From: Streptomyces sp. TRM68367
GTDB taxonomy: Bacteria; Actinomycetota; Actinomycetes; Streptomycetales; Streptomycetaceae
Assembly: GCF_014495685.1 (NCBI RefSeq)
Contig: NZ_JACTVI010000050.1
Coordinates: forward strand, 1-62,386
Reading direction: 5' to 3'
DNA: 62,386 nt
Shown here: one piece after another, positions 26,541 to 34,229 of the stretch
Position numbering within the stretch: position 1 is the first letter of the stretch
Layout: each line of letters opens with the position of its first letter
Made by a program: the position numbers and the translations under genes
The notes under the pieces: model-generated
What the model was told of the DNA's origin: nothing
Seen by the model: only the letters and a program-made list of their open reading frames with translations
Database searches by the model: none

Positions 26541-26699
26541 GTCAGGGAGCTTACGGCCCGGTAACGCACCTTGGGCCGTGTTTTCCACCACGTGAGACGC
26601 CCGCTTTGCTCCGTTATCACCCTCACGTGTCCCACCAGCCCCTCCACTCCCGCCGCACCCTCGGAAGCCTCCGCCCCGGTTGCCTACCGGAAGGACCCG

Positions 26700-26961
26700 G
26701 TCACCCGGCGTTCACCCGATTCGCCCGGTGCAGTGATCGGGTCGGCGAAGGCGGAGTTCTTCGCCGACCCGGACGTGGTGAGGGCCCCTCGCCGCCAGGG
26801 CTACACCGTGCGGGCCGAAACCTCGGGGTCCTGGGCCATGGAGGGCCTCGACCTCAGTGGCTACGACCTCGCCTTCCCGTCCAGCGAAGATGTCCGCCTT
26901 CCTCGACGCCGCCGAGCGCGACCGCACCTGGCAGCAGCTCAAGGGCGCGGACAGCTCCTAG
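26700..26961 (+). pseudogene. Remnant of a solute-binding-type protein gene
   Basis: One frame encodes VIGSAKAEFFADPDVVRAPR, then GYTVRAETSGSWAMEGLDLS and GYDLAFPSSE. A second frame continues with SAFLDAAERDRTWQQLKGAD and a TAG at 26959-26961. The two parts read like distant pieces of one ABC-type binding or VWA-associated protein with the middle missing. The final TAG shares the palindromic CTAG with the convergent PEPCK stop. Upstream of 26700 no start or signal peptide is seen. Confidence 0.55.
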
Positions 26962-28793
26962 GCGCCCAGCCTCCGCACCAGTGCGTGGTACTGATCCCAC
27001 AGCTCCTTCGGCGTGTGCTCACCGAACGTGTTCAGATGCTCCGGCACCAGCGCCGCCTCCTCGCGCCAGACCTCCTTGTCGACGGTGAGAAGGAAGTCCA
27101 GCTCGGAGTCGGACAGCTCGAGCCCGTCCGCGTCCAGGGCCTCCTTGGCCGGCAGGACGCCGATCGGCGTCTCGACCCCCTCCGCCTTGCCCTCCAGCCG
27201 CTCCACGATCCACTTCAGGACCCGGCTGTTCTCACCGAAGCCCGGCCACACGAACTTGCCGTCCTCGTCCTTGCGGAACCAGTTGACGTAGTAGATCTTC
27301 GGCAGCTTCGCCTGGTCCTTGCCCTTGGCCACCTCGACCCAGTGGGCCATGTAGTCGCCCATGTTGTAGCCGCAGAACGGCAGCATGGCGAACGGGTCCC
27401 GGCGCAGCTCACCGACCTTGCCCTCGGCGGCAGCGGTCTTCTCCGACGCCACATTCGCGCCCAGGAAAACCCCGTGGTTCCAGTCGAACGACTCCGTCAC
27501 CAGCGGCACGGCGCTGGCCCGGCGCCCGCCGAACAGGATCGCCGAGATCGGCACACCCCTGGGGTCCTCCCACTCCGGCGCGATGATCGGGCACTGCGCG
27601 GCGGGAACGGTGAAGCGGGCGTTGGGGTGGGCGGCCGGCGTCTCGGAGCCCGGCGTCCAGTCGTTGCCCTTCCAGTCCGTCAGGTGGGCCGGAGTCTCCT
27701 CCGTCATGCCCTCCCACCAGATGTCGCCGTCGTCCGTGAGCGCCACGTTCGTGAAGACCGAGTTGCCCCACAGCGTCTTCATCGCGTTGGCGTTGGTGTG
27801 CTCACCGGTGCCGGGCGCTACGCCGAAGAATCCGGCCTCGGGGTTGATGGCGTACAGGCGGCCGTCCTCGCCGAACCGCATCCAGGCGATGTCGTCCCCG
27901 ATCGTCTCGACCGTCCAGCCGGGGATGGTCGGCTCCAGCATGGCGAGGTTGGTCTTGCCGCAGGCGCTCGGGAACGCGGCGGCGACGTACTTGGACTCCC
28001 CGCGCGGCGGGGTCAGCTTCAGGATCAGCATGTGCTCGGCGAGCCAGCCCTCGTCCCGCGCCATCACCGACGCGATGCGCAGGGCGTAGCACTTCTTGCC
28101 GAGCAGCGCGTTGCCGCCGTAGCCGGAGCCGTAGGACCAGATCTCGCGGGTCTCCGGGAAGTGGGAGATGTACTTGGTCTTGTTGCACGGCCAGGGCACG
28201 TCCTCCTGGCCGGGCTCCAGCGGGGCGCCCAGGCTGTGCACGGCGCGCACGAAGAAGCCCTCGTCGCCGAGCTCGTCCAGGACCGGCTGCCCCATTCGGG
28301 TCATCGTGCGCATGGACACGGCGACGTACGCCGAATCGGTGATCTCGACGCCGATCGCGGACAGCGGCGAGCCGAGGGGGCCCATGCAGAACGGCACGAC
28401 GTACATGGTCCGGCCGCGCATCGAGCCGCGGAACAGGCCGCCCTCTCCGCCGGTGCCCCGGAAGATCTCCCGCATTTCGCCGGGTGCCTTCCAGTGGTTG
28501 GTGGGACCTGCGTCCTTCTCCTTCTCGGAGCAGATGAAGGTCCGGTCCTCGACGCGGGCGACGTCGCTGGGGTCGGAGGCGGCGTAGTAGGAGTTGGGGC
28601 GCTTGACCGGGTCGAGTTTCCTGAACGTGCCCTTGGCCACGAGCTCCTCGCACAGTCGCTCGTACTCGGCCTCGGATCCGTCACACCAGACCACGTTGTC
28701 CGGCTGGGTCAGTTCGGCGATCTCGTTCACCCACGAGACCAGTTCCCGGTGCTTGGTGGGGACGACGGGGGGAGCCGCGATGTCGCGCGCCAC
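26958..28793 (-). CDS. pckG: Phosphoenolpyruvate carboxykinase (GTP)
   Basis: The 611-residue enzyme converts oxaloacetate and GTP to phosphoenolpyruvate, CO2 and GDP, the first gluconeogenic step from C4 acids. The GTP-type hallmark loop FPSACGKTNLAM is present, with GDDIAWMRFGEDG, the Asn-containing NWFRKDEDGKFVWPGFGEN and RRASAVPLVTESFDW. Length matches the family (about 600-620). The GTG at 28793 follows AGGAGCAATC. The gene appears monocistronic and ends against a remnant of a convergent gene. Confidence 0.97.
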   Translation of the reverse strand: MARDIAAPPVVPTKHRELVSWVNEIAELTQPDNVVWCDGSEAEYERLCEELVAKGTFRKLDPVKRPNSYYAASDPSDVARVEDRTFICSEKEKDAGPTNHWKAPGEMREIFRGTGGEGGLFRGSMRGRTMYVVPFCMGPLGSPLSAIGVEITDSAYVAVSMRTMTRMGQPVLDELGDEGFFVRAVHSLGAPLEPGQEDVPWPCNKTKYISHFPETREIWSYGSGYGGNALLGKKCYALRIASVMARDEGWLAEHMLILKLTPPRGESKYVAAAFPSACGKTNLAMLEPTIPGWTVETIGDDIAWMRFGEDGRLYAINPEAGFFGVAPGTGEHTNANAMKTLWGNSVFTNVALTDDGDIWWEGMTEETPAHLTDWKGNDWTPGSETPAAHPNARFTVPAAQCPIIAPEWEDPRGVPISAILFGGRRASAVPLVTESFDWNHGVFLGANVASEKTAAAEGKVGELRRDPFAMLPFCGYNMGDYMAHWVEVAKGKDQAKLPKIYYVNWFRKDEDGKFVWPGFGENSRVLKWIVERLEGKAEGVETPIGVLPAKEALDADGLELSDSELDFLLTVDKEVWREEAALVPEHLNTFGEHTPKELWDQYHALVRRLGA

Positions 28794-29122
28794 GATTGCT
28801 CCTAGATGAGGGGTTTGATGAGGGTTTTCAGCTGGAGGCCCCGTGGGGGCTGCGACCCGGATGCTTCACGGTTTGATCCACGGCGCTCATCCGGTGCCGA
28901 CCGCACTCATTTGATCATCCGCCGCGAGTGCCCATCTGTCCAGAGGACCTCACAGGTGAGCGACGTGAGGATTGCCACGTATAGATGTGCCGTTTTGCGT
29001 GCACGTTGAGTTCACCTGACTGTTTCTTTGCGTGACAATCGCACCCACAGGCGTGAGATGATGGCCACTTGCGGCCGCTCATCTCGCCGGACTGATCCGC
29101 AACTTACGGTTCCGTAGGTACG
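28794..29122. other. Intergenic region between divergent genes
   Basis: This 329-base gap lies between PEPCK (leftward) and the hemolysin-III gene (rightward). It is AT-richer around 28990-29040 (TTTGCGTGACAATCG), suggesting promoters. I see no coding region or RNA structure worth naming. Confidence 0.4.
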
Positions 29123-29845
29123 ATGCCGCGCATGACTGCGTCCGCCTCCGACGCGCGTACGGACACGCCGACCGCCGGCCGTGGACCCGTCGCGCTCTCC
29201 CTGCCACATCCGGTCAAGCCCAAGCTACGCGGCTGGCTGCATCTCGGCATGTTTCCGGCCGCCCTCGTCGCGGGCCTGGTGCTCACCGCCCTCGCCGACT
29301 CGACCCGGGGGCGCATCGCCTGCGGCATCTACACCCTGACGGCCTGCCTGCTGTTCGGCGTGAGCGCGCTGTACCACCGGGGCAACTGGAGCCCGCGCAT
29401 GGACGGCGTGCTGCGCCGCCTCGACCACGCCAACATCTTCCTGATCATCGCGGGCACGTACACCCCGCTGACCATGCTGCTCCTGCCGGAAGCCAAGGGG
29501 CAGTGGCTGCTGTGGGGCATCTGGGCCGCGGCGCTGGCCGGCATCGCCTTCCGGGTGTTCTGGGTCGGTGCCCCGCGCTGGCTCTACACCCCCTGCTACA
29601 TCGCGATGGGCTGGGCAGCCGTGTTCTTCCTGCCCGACTTCATGCGGAACGGCGGCATCGCGGTGCTGGTGCTGGTGATCGTCGGCGGTGTCCTCTACAG
29701 CGCGGGCGGGGTGGTGTACGGCATCCAGCGGCCGAACCCGTCCCCGCGCTGGTTCGGCTTCCACGAGGTGTTCCACTCCCTCACCCTCGCGGCGTTCATC
29801 ACGCACTACGTGGGGATCTCGCTGGTCGCGTACCAGCACGCATAG
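29123..29845 (+). CDS. Hemolysin III / PAQR family membrane protein
   Basis: The 240-residue protein has seven predicted membrane helices. It carries the conserved family residues: SALYHRGNW after helix 2, RLDHANIFLIIAGTYTP, and HEVFHSLTLAAF with two His near the end. These His/Asp residues form the metal site known from PAQR hydrolase-like receptors. Bacterial members have poorly defined roles in lipid or membrane homeostasis. The ATG at 29132 is an alternative start. A perfect hairpin follows the stop. Confidence 0.9.
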   Translation: MPRMTASASDARTDTPTAGRGPVALSLPHPVKPKLRGWLHLGMFPAALVAGLVLTALADSTRGRIACGIYTLTACLLFGVSALYHRGNWSPRMDGVLRRLDHANIFLIIAGTYTPLTMLLLPEAKGQWLLWGIWAAALAGIAFRVFWVGAPRWLYTPCYIAMGWAAVFFLPDFMRNGGIAVLVLVIVGGVLYSAGGVVYGIQRPNPSPRWFGFHEVFHSLTLAAFITHYVGISLVAYQHA

Positions 29846-29861
29846 CCCCTTCACCCCTGCA

Positions 29862-29886
29862 GGCCGCGGCGTCGGACGCCGCGGCC
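29862..29886 (+). terminator. Hairpin terminator after the hemolysin-III gene
   Basis: GGCCGCGGCG and CGCCGCGGCC pair perfectly over ten bases around the loop TCGGA, starting 17 bases after the stop codon. Confidence 0.7.
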
Positions 29887-29887
29887 C

Positions 29888-30238
29888 CTGGCCGGCGCGC
29901 TGGCCGGGGACCCGCTGGCCCTGTCCGTGATGCCCTCGCTGTTCGGGCCCGACGAGCGCACCGCGCAGGCGGCCGACACCGCGAAGGAGTCCGTCGTCGC
30001 GGCCCACCTCGTCGCCGAGCGGGCGGGCGCGGAGGGGCTGGCCGACTCCGCGAACGGGGCGTACGTGCACGGCATGGGCGTCGCCCTGCTGGTGTGCGGC
30101 GTCGCGTCCCTGGTGGCCGCGCTGCTGGCCGGGGCGTTCCTGCCGAACACGCCGCAGACGGCACGAAAACCCCCGGAACGCTCCACTCCGGATACCGGCC
30201 CGGACATGGTCACCCCGCGGACCGATGCCGGACAATGA
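29888..30238 (+). pseudogene. C-terminal remnant of an MFS drug-exporter gene
   Basis: The frame encodes LAGALAGDPLALSVMPSLFG, then a helical soluble part and YVHGMGVALLVCGVASLVAA as a last membrane helix. This is the typical end of DHA2-type (14-helix) exporters. Everything before it, a dozen helices, is missing, and the fragment begins right after the terminator of the previous gene. An internal GTG at 29927 could start a 103-residue peptide, but I infer a dead remnant. Its stop overlaps the first ATG of the TetR gene, so an exporter/TetR unit probably existed once. Confidence 0.65.
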
Positions 30239-30875
30239 CCCAATGACGCCCGCACATACCTCCTCCACCCCCGCCGCCCGGCCCCCACTGGGCCTCAGGG
30301 AGCGGAAGAAGATCAAGACCCGTCAGGCGATCCGCAACGCGACGTACGCGCTGATCGAGGAGCAGGGCTACGAGGCCACGACGATCGAGCAGATCGCCGA
30401 GCGCGCCGAGGTGTCGCCGTCCACGGTGTTCCGCTACTTCCCGGCCAAGGAGGACATCGTCCTCACGGACGAGTGGGACCCGGTCATGCTGGAGGAGCTG
30501 CGGGCCCGGCCCGCGGACGAGGCGTGGTCGGACAGCCTCCGGTACGTGCTGCACAAGGCCCTCGACCTCAGCCTCGCCGAGGAGCCGGAGGTGACCCGGC
30601 TGCGGACCCGGCTGATGGTCGACGTGCCCGCGGTCCGCAGCCGGATGTTCGAGAGCATGTCGGCCACCGGCCAGCTGCTCCGCCAGGCCGTCGCCGAACG
30701 CACCGGGCTGGATCCGGACAGCCTGGAGGTGCGGGTGCTCACGATGTCCGTCATCGGCGGGCTGCTGGAGGCCTCGCACTACTGGGCTGAGAACGACCAC
30801 CGGGACGACGTTCGGGACCTCGTCGACCGCGCCCTCGAGGTCCTGGAACACGGCCTGCCCACCGCGAAGCCCTGA
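30225..30875 (+). CDS. TetR family transcriptional regulator
   Basis: The 216-residue protein has the TetR N-terminal DNA-binding domain at about residues 28-75 (IRNATYALIEEQGYEATTIE, QIAERAEVSPSTVFRYFPAK). The rest is a variable helical ligand domain. A second ATG at 30243 is a possible start and would avoid the overlap with the MFS remnant. It probably regulated the exporter whose tail survives upstream. It may now act on targets elsewhere. Confidence 0.92.
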   Translation: MPDNDPMTPAHTSSTPAARPPLGLRERKKIKTRQAIRNATYALIEEQGYEATTIEQIAERAEVSPSTVFRYFPAKEDIVLTDEWDPVMLEELRARPADEAWSDSLRYVLHKALDLSLAEEPEVTRLRTRLMVDVPAVRSRMFESMSATGQLLRQAVAERTGLDPDSLEVRVLTMSVIGGLLEASHYWAENDHRDDVRDLVDRALEVLEHGLPTAKP

Positions 30876-30909
30876 GGCCGCGGCTCGTTCCCCGTGACAT
30901 CCTGACCGG

Positions 30910-31635
30910 GTGAACGGTCCCCGGATCCGCGTCGAGTTCGCCCCCGAGCTGCACCTGTTCGTCCCCGAGGCGCGGCGGGCGGCGCCCGTGCCGACCGACG
31001 GCGTCTCCACGCTTGGCCATGTCGTGGAGTCCCTCGGCGTCCCGCTGACCGAGGTCGGTGCGCTGGTCGTGGACGGCCGCGAGGTGCCGGTGTCACACGT
31101 CCCGGCGGCGGGCGAGACCGTGCGGGTCGGGACCGTCGAGCGCCCCCAGAAGGTGCCGGGCGCTCCCCTGCGGTTCCTCCTCGACGTGCACCTCGGCACG
31201 CTGGCCCGCCGGCTGCGCCTGCTCGGCGTGGACACGGCGTACGAGTCGGCGGACATCGGCGACCCGGCGCTGGCCGCGCGCTCGGCGGCAGAGAAGCGGG
31301 TGATGTTGAGCCGGGACCGGGGGCTGCTGCGCCGGCGTGAATTGTGGGCCGGCGCGTTCGTGTACAGCACCCGGCCGGAGGATCAGCTCCGGGATGTGCT
31401 GGACCGGTTCCGGCCCGAGCTGCGTCCCTGGACGCGCTGCACCGCCTGCAACGGGCTGCTTCGCGAGGCCTCCAAGGAGGAGGTCGCCGATCAGCTCGAA
31501 CACGGCACGCGCCGCACGCACGACGTGTTCGCGCAGTGCACGGTGTGTGGGCGGGCGTACTGGAAGGGCGCGCACCACGAGCAGCTGGTGGCCATCGTCG
31601 AGCGCGCGCTTGCGCTGCGCTCGCAGCGCCGTTGA
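30910..31635 (+). CDS. Mut7-C RNase-domain protein with ubiquitin-like N-terminus
   Basis: The 241-residue protein begins with a beta-grasp-like domain (RIRVEFAPELHLFVPEARRA, ending near residue 80). A Mut7-C domain related to PIN nucleases follows (LDVHLGTLARRLRLLGVDTA, RVMLSRDRGLLRRRE). A zinc ribbon closes the protein, with Cys pairs CTAC and CTVCGRAYWKG. The Asp residues of LLDVH and SRDRG are the likely catalytic acids. GTG at 30910 is the start. The in vivo RNA target of this family is not known to me. Confidence 0.88.
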   Translation: MNGPRIRVEFAPELHLFVPEARRAAPVPTDGVSTLGHVVESLGVPLTEVGALVVDGREVPVSHVPAAGETVRVGTVERPQKVPGAPLRFLLDVHLGTLARRLRLLGVDTAYESADIGDPALAARSAAEKRVMLSRDRGLLRRRELWAGAFVYSTRPEDQLRDVLDRFRPELRPWTRCTACNGLLREASKEEVADQLEHGTRRTHDVFAQCTVCGRAYWKGAHHEQLVAIVERALALRSQRR

Positions 31636-31649
31636 GGGGAAGCGCCGTG

Positions 31650-31765
31650 GGGAATCTGCCGGTCGTGTGTGGCTGGTCGCGCCGGCGCGGCGGAGCCGCA
31701 TATCGATACAGCCCCGCGCCCCTGTGCATCGGCGTTACGCGCGCCTCTATCGGGGCGTTCAGCGC
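31650..31765. repeat. Common-looking intergenic element
   Basis: The block contains GGCGGAGCCGCATATCGATA followed by CAGCCCCGCGCCCCTGTGCA. I recognise this as a sequence type often seen between streptomycete genes, from memory. No gene is seen. It fills part of the 337-base gap between the Mut7-C gene and the DUF255 gene. Confidence 0.5.
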
Positions 31766-31837
31766 CTCGTTCCGATCCTTCTTGCCGCAGGCTGTCCCGT
31801 CCCTGTTCCTGTCCAGGCGCAGTGGGCCGTCCTTGCG

Positions 31838-31970
31838 GTTGACCTGCCAGGTCGGCAGCCACTGCTGCTGGGCATCCGACCGGCGCTCGGCCGTCACCGA
31901 GCCGGTCGAGCCCTCGCGCAGCCCGCCGAAGGAGAGCACGTCACCGTCACCGAGGACGGTTGCCGACGGG
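31838..31970 (-). pseudogene. Remnant of a kelch / galactose-oxidase-like gene
   Basis: On the minus strand the frame gives SATVLGDGDVLSFGGLREGS, then TGSVTAERRSDAQQQWLPTW and QVN. This is one blade of a kelch propeller as in galactose-oxidase-like proteins of streptomycetes. Before 31970 it is cut by the end of the DUF255 gene. After QVN it runs into unrelated sequence. Only about 44 codons remain. Confidence 0.55.
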
Positions 31971-31972
31971 TG

Positions 31973-34003
31973 TCAGCCGGTCATGACCGCACGCAGCCGC
32001 TCCGGATCGGTCGTCGGAGCGTCACACGTGAAGTCACGGCAGACGTACGCGGCCGGTTCACCGCCGACGAGGGGCCGGTCGGCGAGCAGCGGGAACTCGT
32101 CGCTGTCCACGGTGCCGTAGGCGACGACCGCGCCCGGCGCGGTGCCGAGAAGCGCCGTACGGTGCAGGGTCTTCGCGGCGGCGTCGTCCGGCTCCGGGCC
32201 CACGACCGCCACTTCACGCGGCCCGTCGAGCCGCGCCTCGGCGACCGCGAGCCCCCAGCCGATGAACCGCGGGACGCGCGGCCCGAGCGCCTTGACGACG
32301 CCGAGCGCCTTCTCGGCGGCGGTGCGATGGGGTTCGGCGCCGGTGTGGGCGGCGTAGCTGAGCAGGGCGCCCGCCGCCGCGCTCCAGCCGGACGGGGTCG
32401 CGCTGTCGGTGGGGTCCTGCGGGCGGCGGATCAGCCGCTCGGCGTCCTCGGCGGTGTCGTACAGGGAGCCCGACTCCGGGTCGGTGAAGCGGGCCAGCAC
32501 ATGGTCGAGGAGGAACCCGGCGAACTCCAGCCACACGCCCTCCCCGGTGACCGACGCCAGCGCGAGGAAGCCCTCGGCGACGTCGGCGTAGTCCTCCAGC
32601 ACGCCCGCGTTGGCGCCGGCGTGGCCGTCCTTGCTGGTGCGGGTGAGGCGGGCGCGGTCGTCGAGGTGCAGCCGGACGAGGAGGTCGGCGGCGGCGACGG
32701 CGGCCTCGACGAGGTCGGGGCGGCCGAAGTAGGCACCGGTCTCCGCGAGCGCGGCGATCGCCAGGCCGTTCCAGGCGGCTACCACCTTGTCGTCCCGGCC
32801 GGGAGCGGGGCGCTCCTGGCGCTTTTCGAGGAGCCGTTCCCGGACGCGGGCGATCCGTTCGGCGTCGAACACGCCCTCGTGCTGCGGGAGCTGGAGGACG
32901 GAGGCGCCGTGCTCGAACGTGCCCTCCTCGGTGACGCCGAAGTACTGGGCGGCGAGGTCGGCCTCGTCACCGAGCGCCTCGCGGAGTTGCTGCGGGGTCC
33001 AGACGTAGTACGCGCCCTCTACGTGCTTGCCCGTCCCGTCGTCGCTGTCGGCGTCCAGCGCGGAGGCGAACCCGCCCTCGGGGGTGCTCAGCTCCCGCAC
33101 CATGAAGTCGGCGGTCTCCAGCGCGACCCGGCGGGCCAGCTCCGAGCCGGTGGACCGCCACAGGTGTGCGTACACGCGGCACAGCAGGGCGTTGTCGTAG
33201 AGCATCTTCTCGAAGTGCGGCACGACCCAGTCCCGGTCGACGGAGTAGCGCGCGAAGCCGCCGCCGAGCTGGTCGTAGATCCCGCCGCGCGCCATGCGCT
33301 CGCACGTGTCCCGCGCCATCTGCAGTGCGCCCTCGGAGCCGGTGCGGGCGTGGTGGCGCAGCAGGAACTCGATCACCATGGACGGCGGGAACTTCGGCGC
33401 CCCGCCGAACCCGCCGCGCTGCGGGTCGTACTCCCGGGTGAGCCCGAGCAGCGCCTGCGCGAGCTCCTGCTCGCCGGGTGCCTGGCTGTCGCCGTAGGAG
33501 ATCTCCCGCCCGGCCAGGTCCCGCACGATCTTCCCGGCGACGTCGTCGACCTCCTCGCGCCGGTCGGTCCAGGCCTGGTGGACGCCCTCCAGCACCTGCC
33601 GGAAGGACGGCATGCCCTGCCGGGGCGCGGGCGGGAAGTAGGTGCCGAAGTAGAAGGGCTCGGCGTCCGGGGTGAGGAACACCGTCATGGGCCAGCCGCC
33701 GTGCCCGGTCGCCGCCTGCACGGCCTCCATGTAGACGGCGTCCACGTCGGGCCGCTCCTCGCGGTCGACCTTGACGCTCACGAAGTGCTCGTTGAGGAAG
33801 TCGGCGGTCTGCCGGTCCTCGAAGGACTCGTGCGCCATGACGTGACACCAGTGGCAGCTGCTGTAGCCGACGCTCAGCAGCACGGGCACGTTCCGCCTGC
33901 GCGCCTCCTCGAAGGCCTCACCCGACCAGGGCCACCAGTGGACGGGGTTGTCGGCGTGCTGAAGAAGGTACGGAGACGTCTCATGCGCCAGTCGGTTCGG
34001 CAT
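31973..34003 (-). CDS. DUF255 / YyaL thioredoxin-fold and hydrolase-like protein
   Basis: The 676-residue protein begins MPNRLAHETSPYLLQHADNP, a family hallmark. A thioredoxin-like domain with CHWCHVM at about residues 44-50 comes first, then an (alpha/alpha)6 barrel like N-acylglucosamine 2-epimerases (MYDQ/LGGGFARYSVDRDWVVPH, NGLAIAALAETGAY). Homologues include mammalian SPATA20. The function is unsettled and may involve redox-linked sugar or thiol metabolism. ATGs at 34003 and 34012 are both possible starts; the former matches the usual N-terminus. Confidence 0.92.
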   Translation of the reverse strand: MPNRLAHETSPYLLQHADNPVHWWPWSGEAFEEARRRNVPVLLSVGYSSCHWCHVMAHESFEDRQTADFLNEHFVSVKVDREERPDVDAVYMEAVQAATGHGGWPMTVFLTPDAEPFYFGTYFPPAPRQGMPSFRQVLEGVHQAWTDRREEVDDVAGKIVRDLAGREISYGDSQAPGEQELAQALLGLTREYDPQRGGFGGAPKFPPSMVIEFLLRHHARTGSEGALQMARDTCERMARGGIYDQLGGGFARYSVDRDWVVPHFEKMLYDNALLCRVYAHLWRSTGSELARRVALETADFMVRELSTPEGGFASALDADSDDGTGKHVEGAYYVWTPQQLREALGDEADLAAQYFGVTEEGTFEHGASVLQLPQHEGVFDAERIARVRERLLEKRQERPAPGRDDKVVAAWNGLAIAALAETGAYFGRPDLVEAAVAAADLLVRLHLDDRARLTRTSKDGHAGANAGVLEDYADVAEGFLALASVTGEGVWLEFAGFLLDHVLARFTDPESGSLYDTAEDAERLIRRPQDPTDSATPSGWSAAAGALLSYAAHTGAEPHRTAAEKALGVVKALGPRVPRFIGWGLAVAEARLDGPREVAVVGPEPDDAAAKTLHRTALLGTAPGAVVAYGTVDSDEFPLLADRPLVGGEPAAYVCRDFTCDAPTTDPERLRAVMTG

Positions 34004-34229
34004 GGTGTCCATCCTGCCGCAGTACCCCACCCGTCACGCGTCAGGCGTCTCCCAGACGGTGACCTCGAATGTCGGCGGACCTTCCGCACCCGGGGATGCG
34101 GAGCGCACACGCAGGCAATTGCCGCCCTCTCCCCAGGACGTTCCGTGCGCTGCACACTTGACCGACGGGAAAGCGGGCAGGGACTGGAAGAGTCCGGGGA
34201 GAGCCGTGACCGCCGGAGGGGGACGTGAC

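Noticed and set aside
31765..31837. An Excalibur-like motif (LDRNRDGTACG)
   Set aside because: The match is short and no start, signal peptide or upstream domain belongs to it. It is noted within the kelch-remnant finding only.
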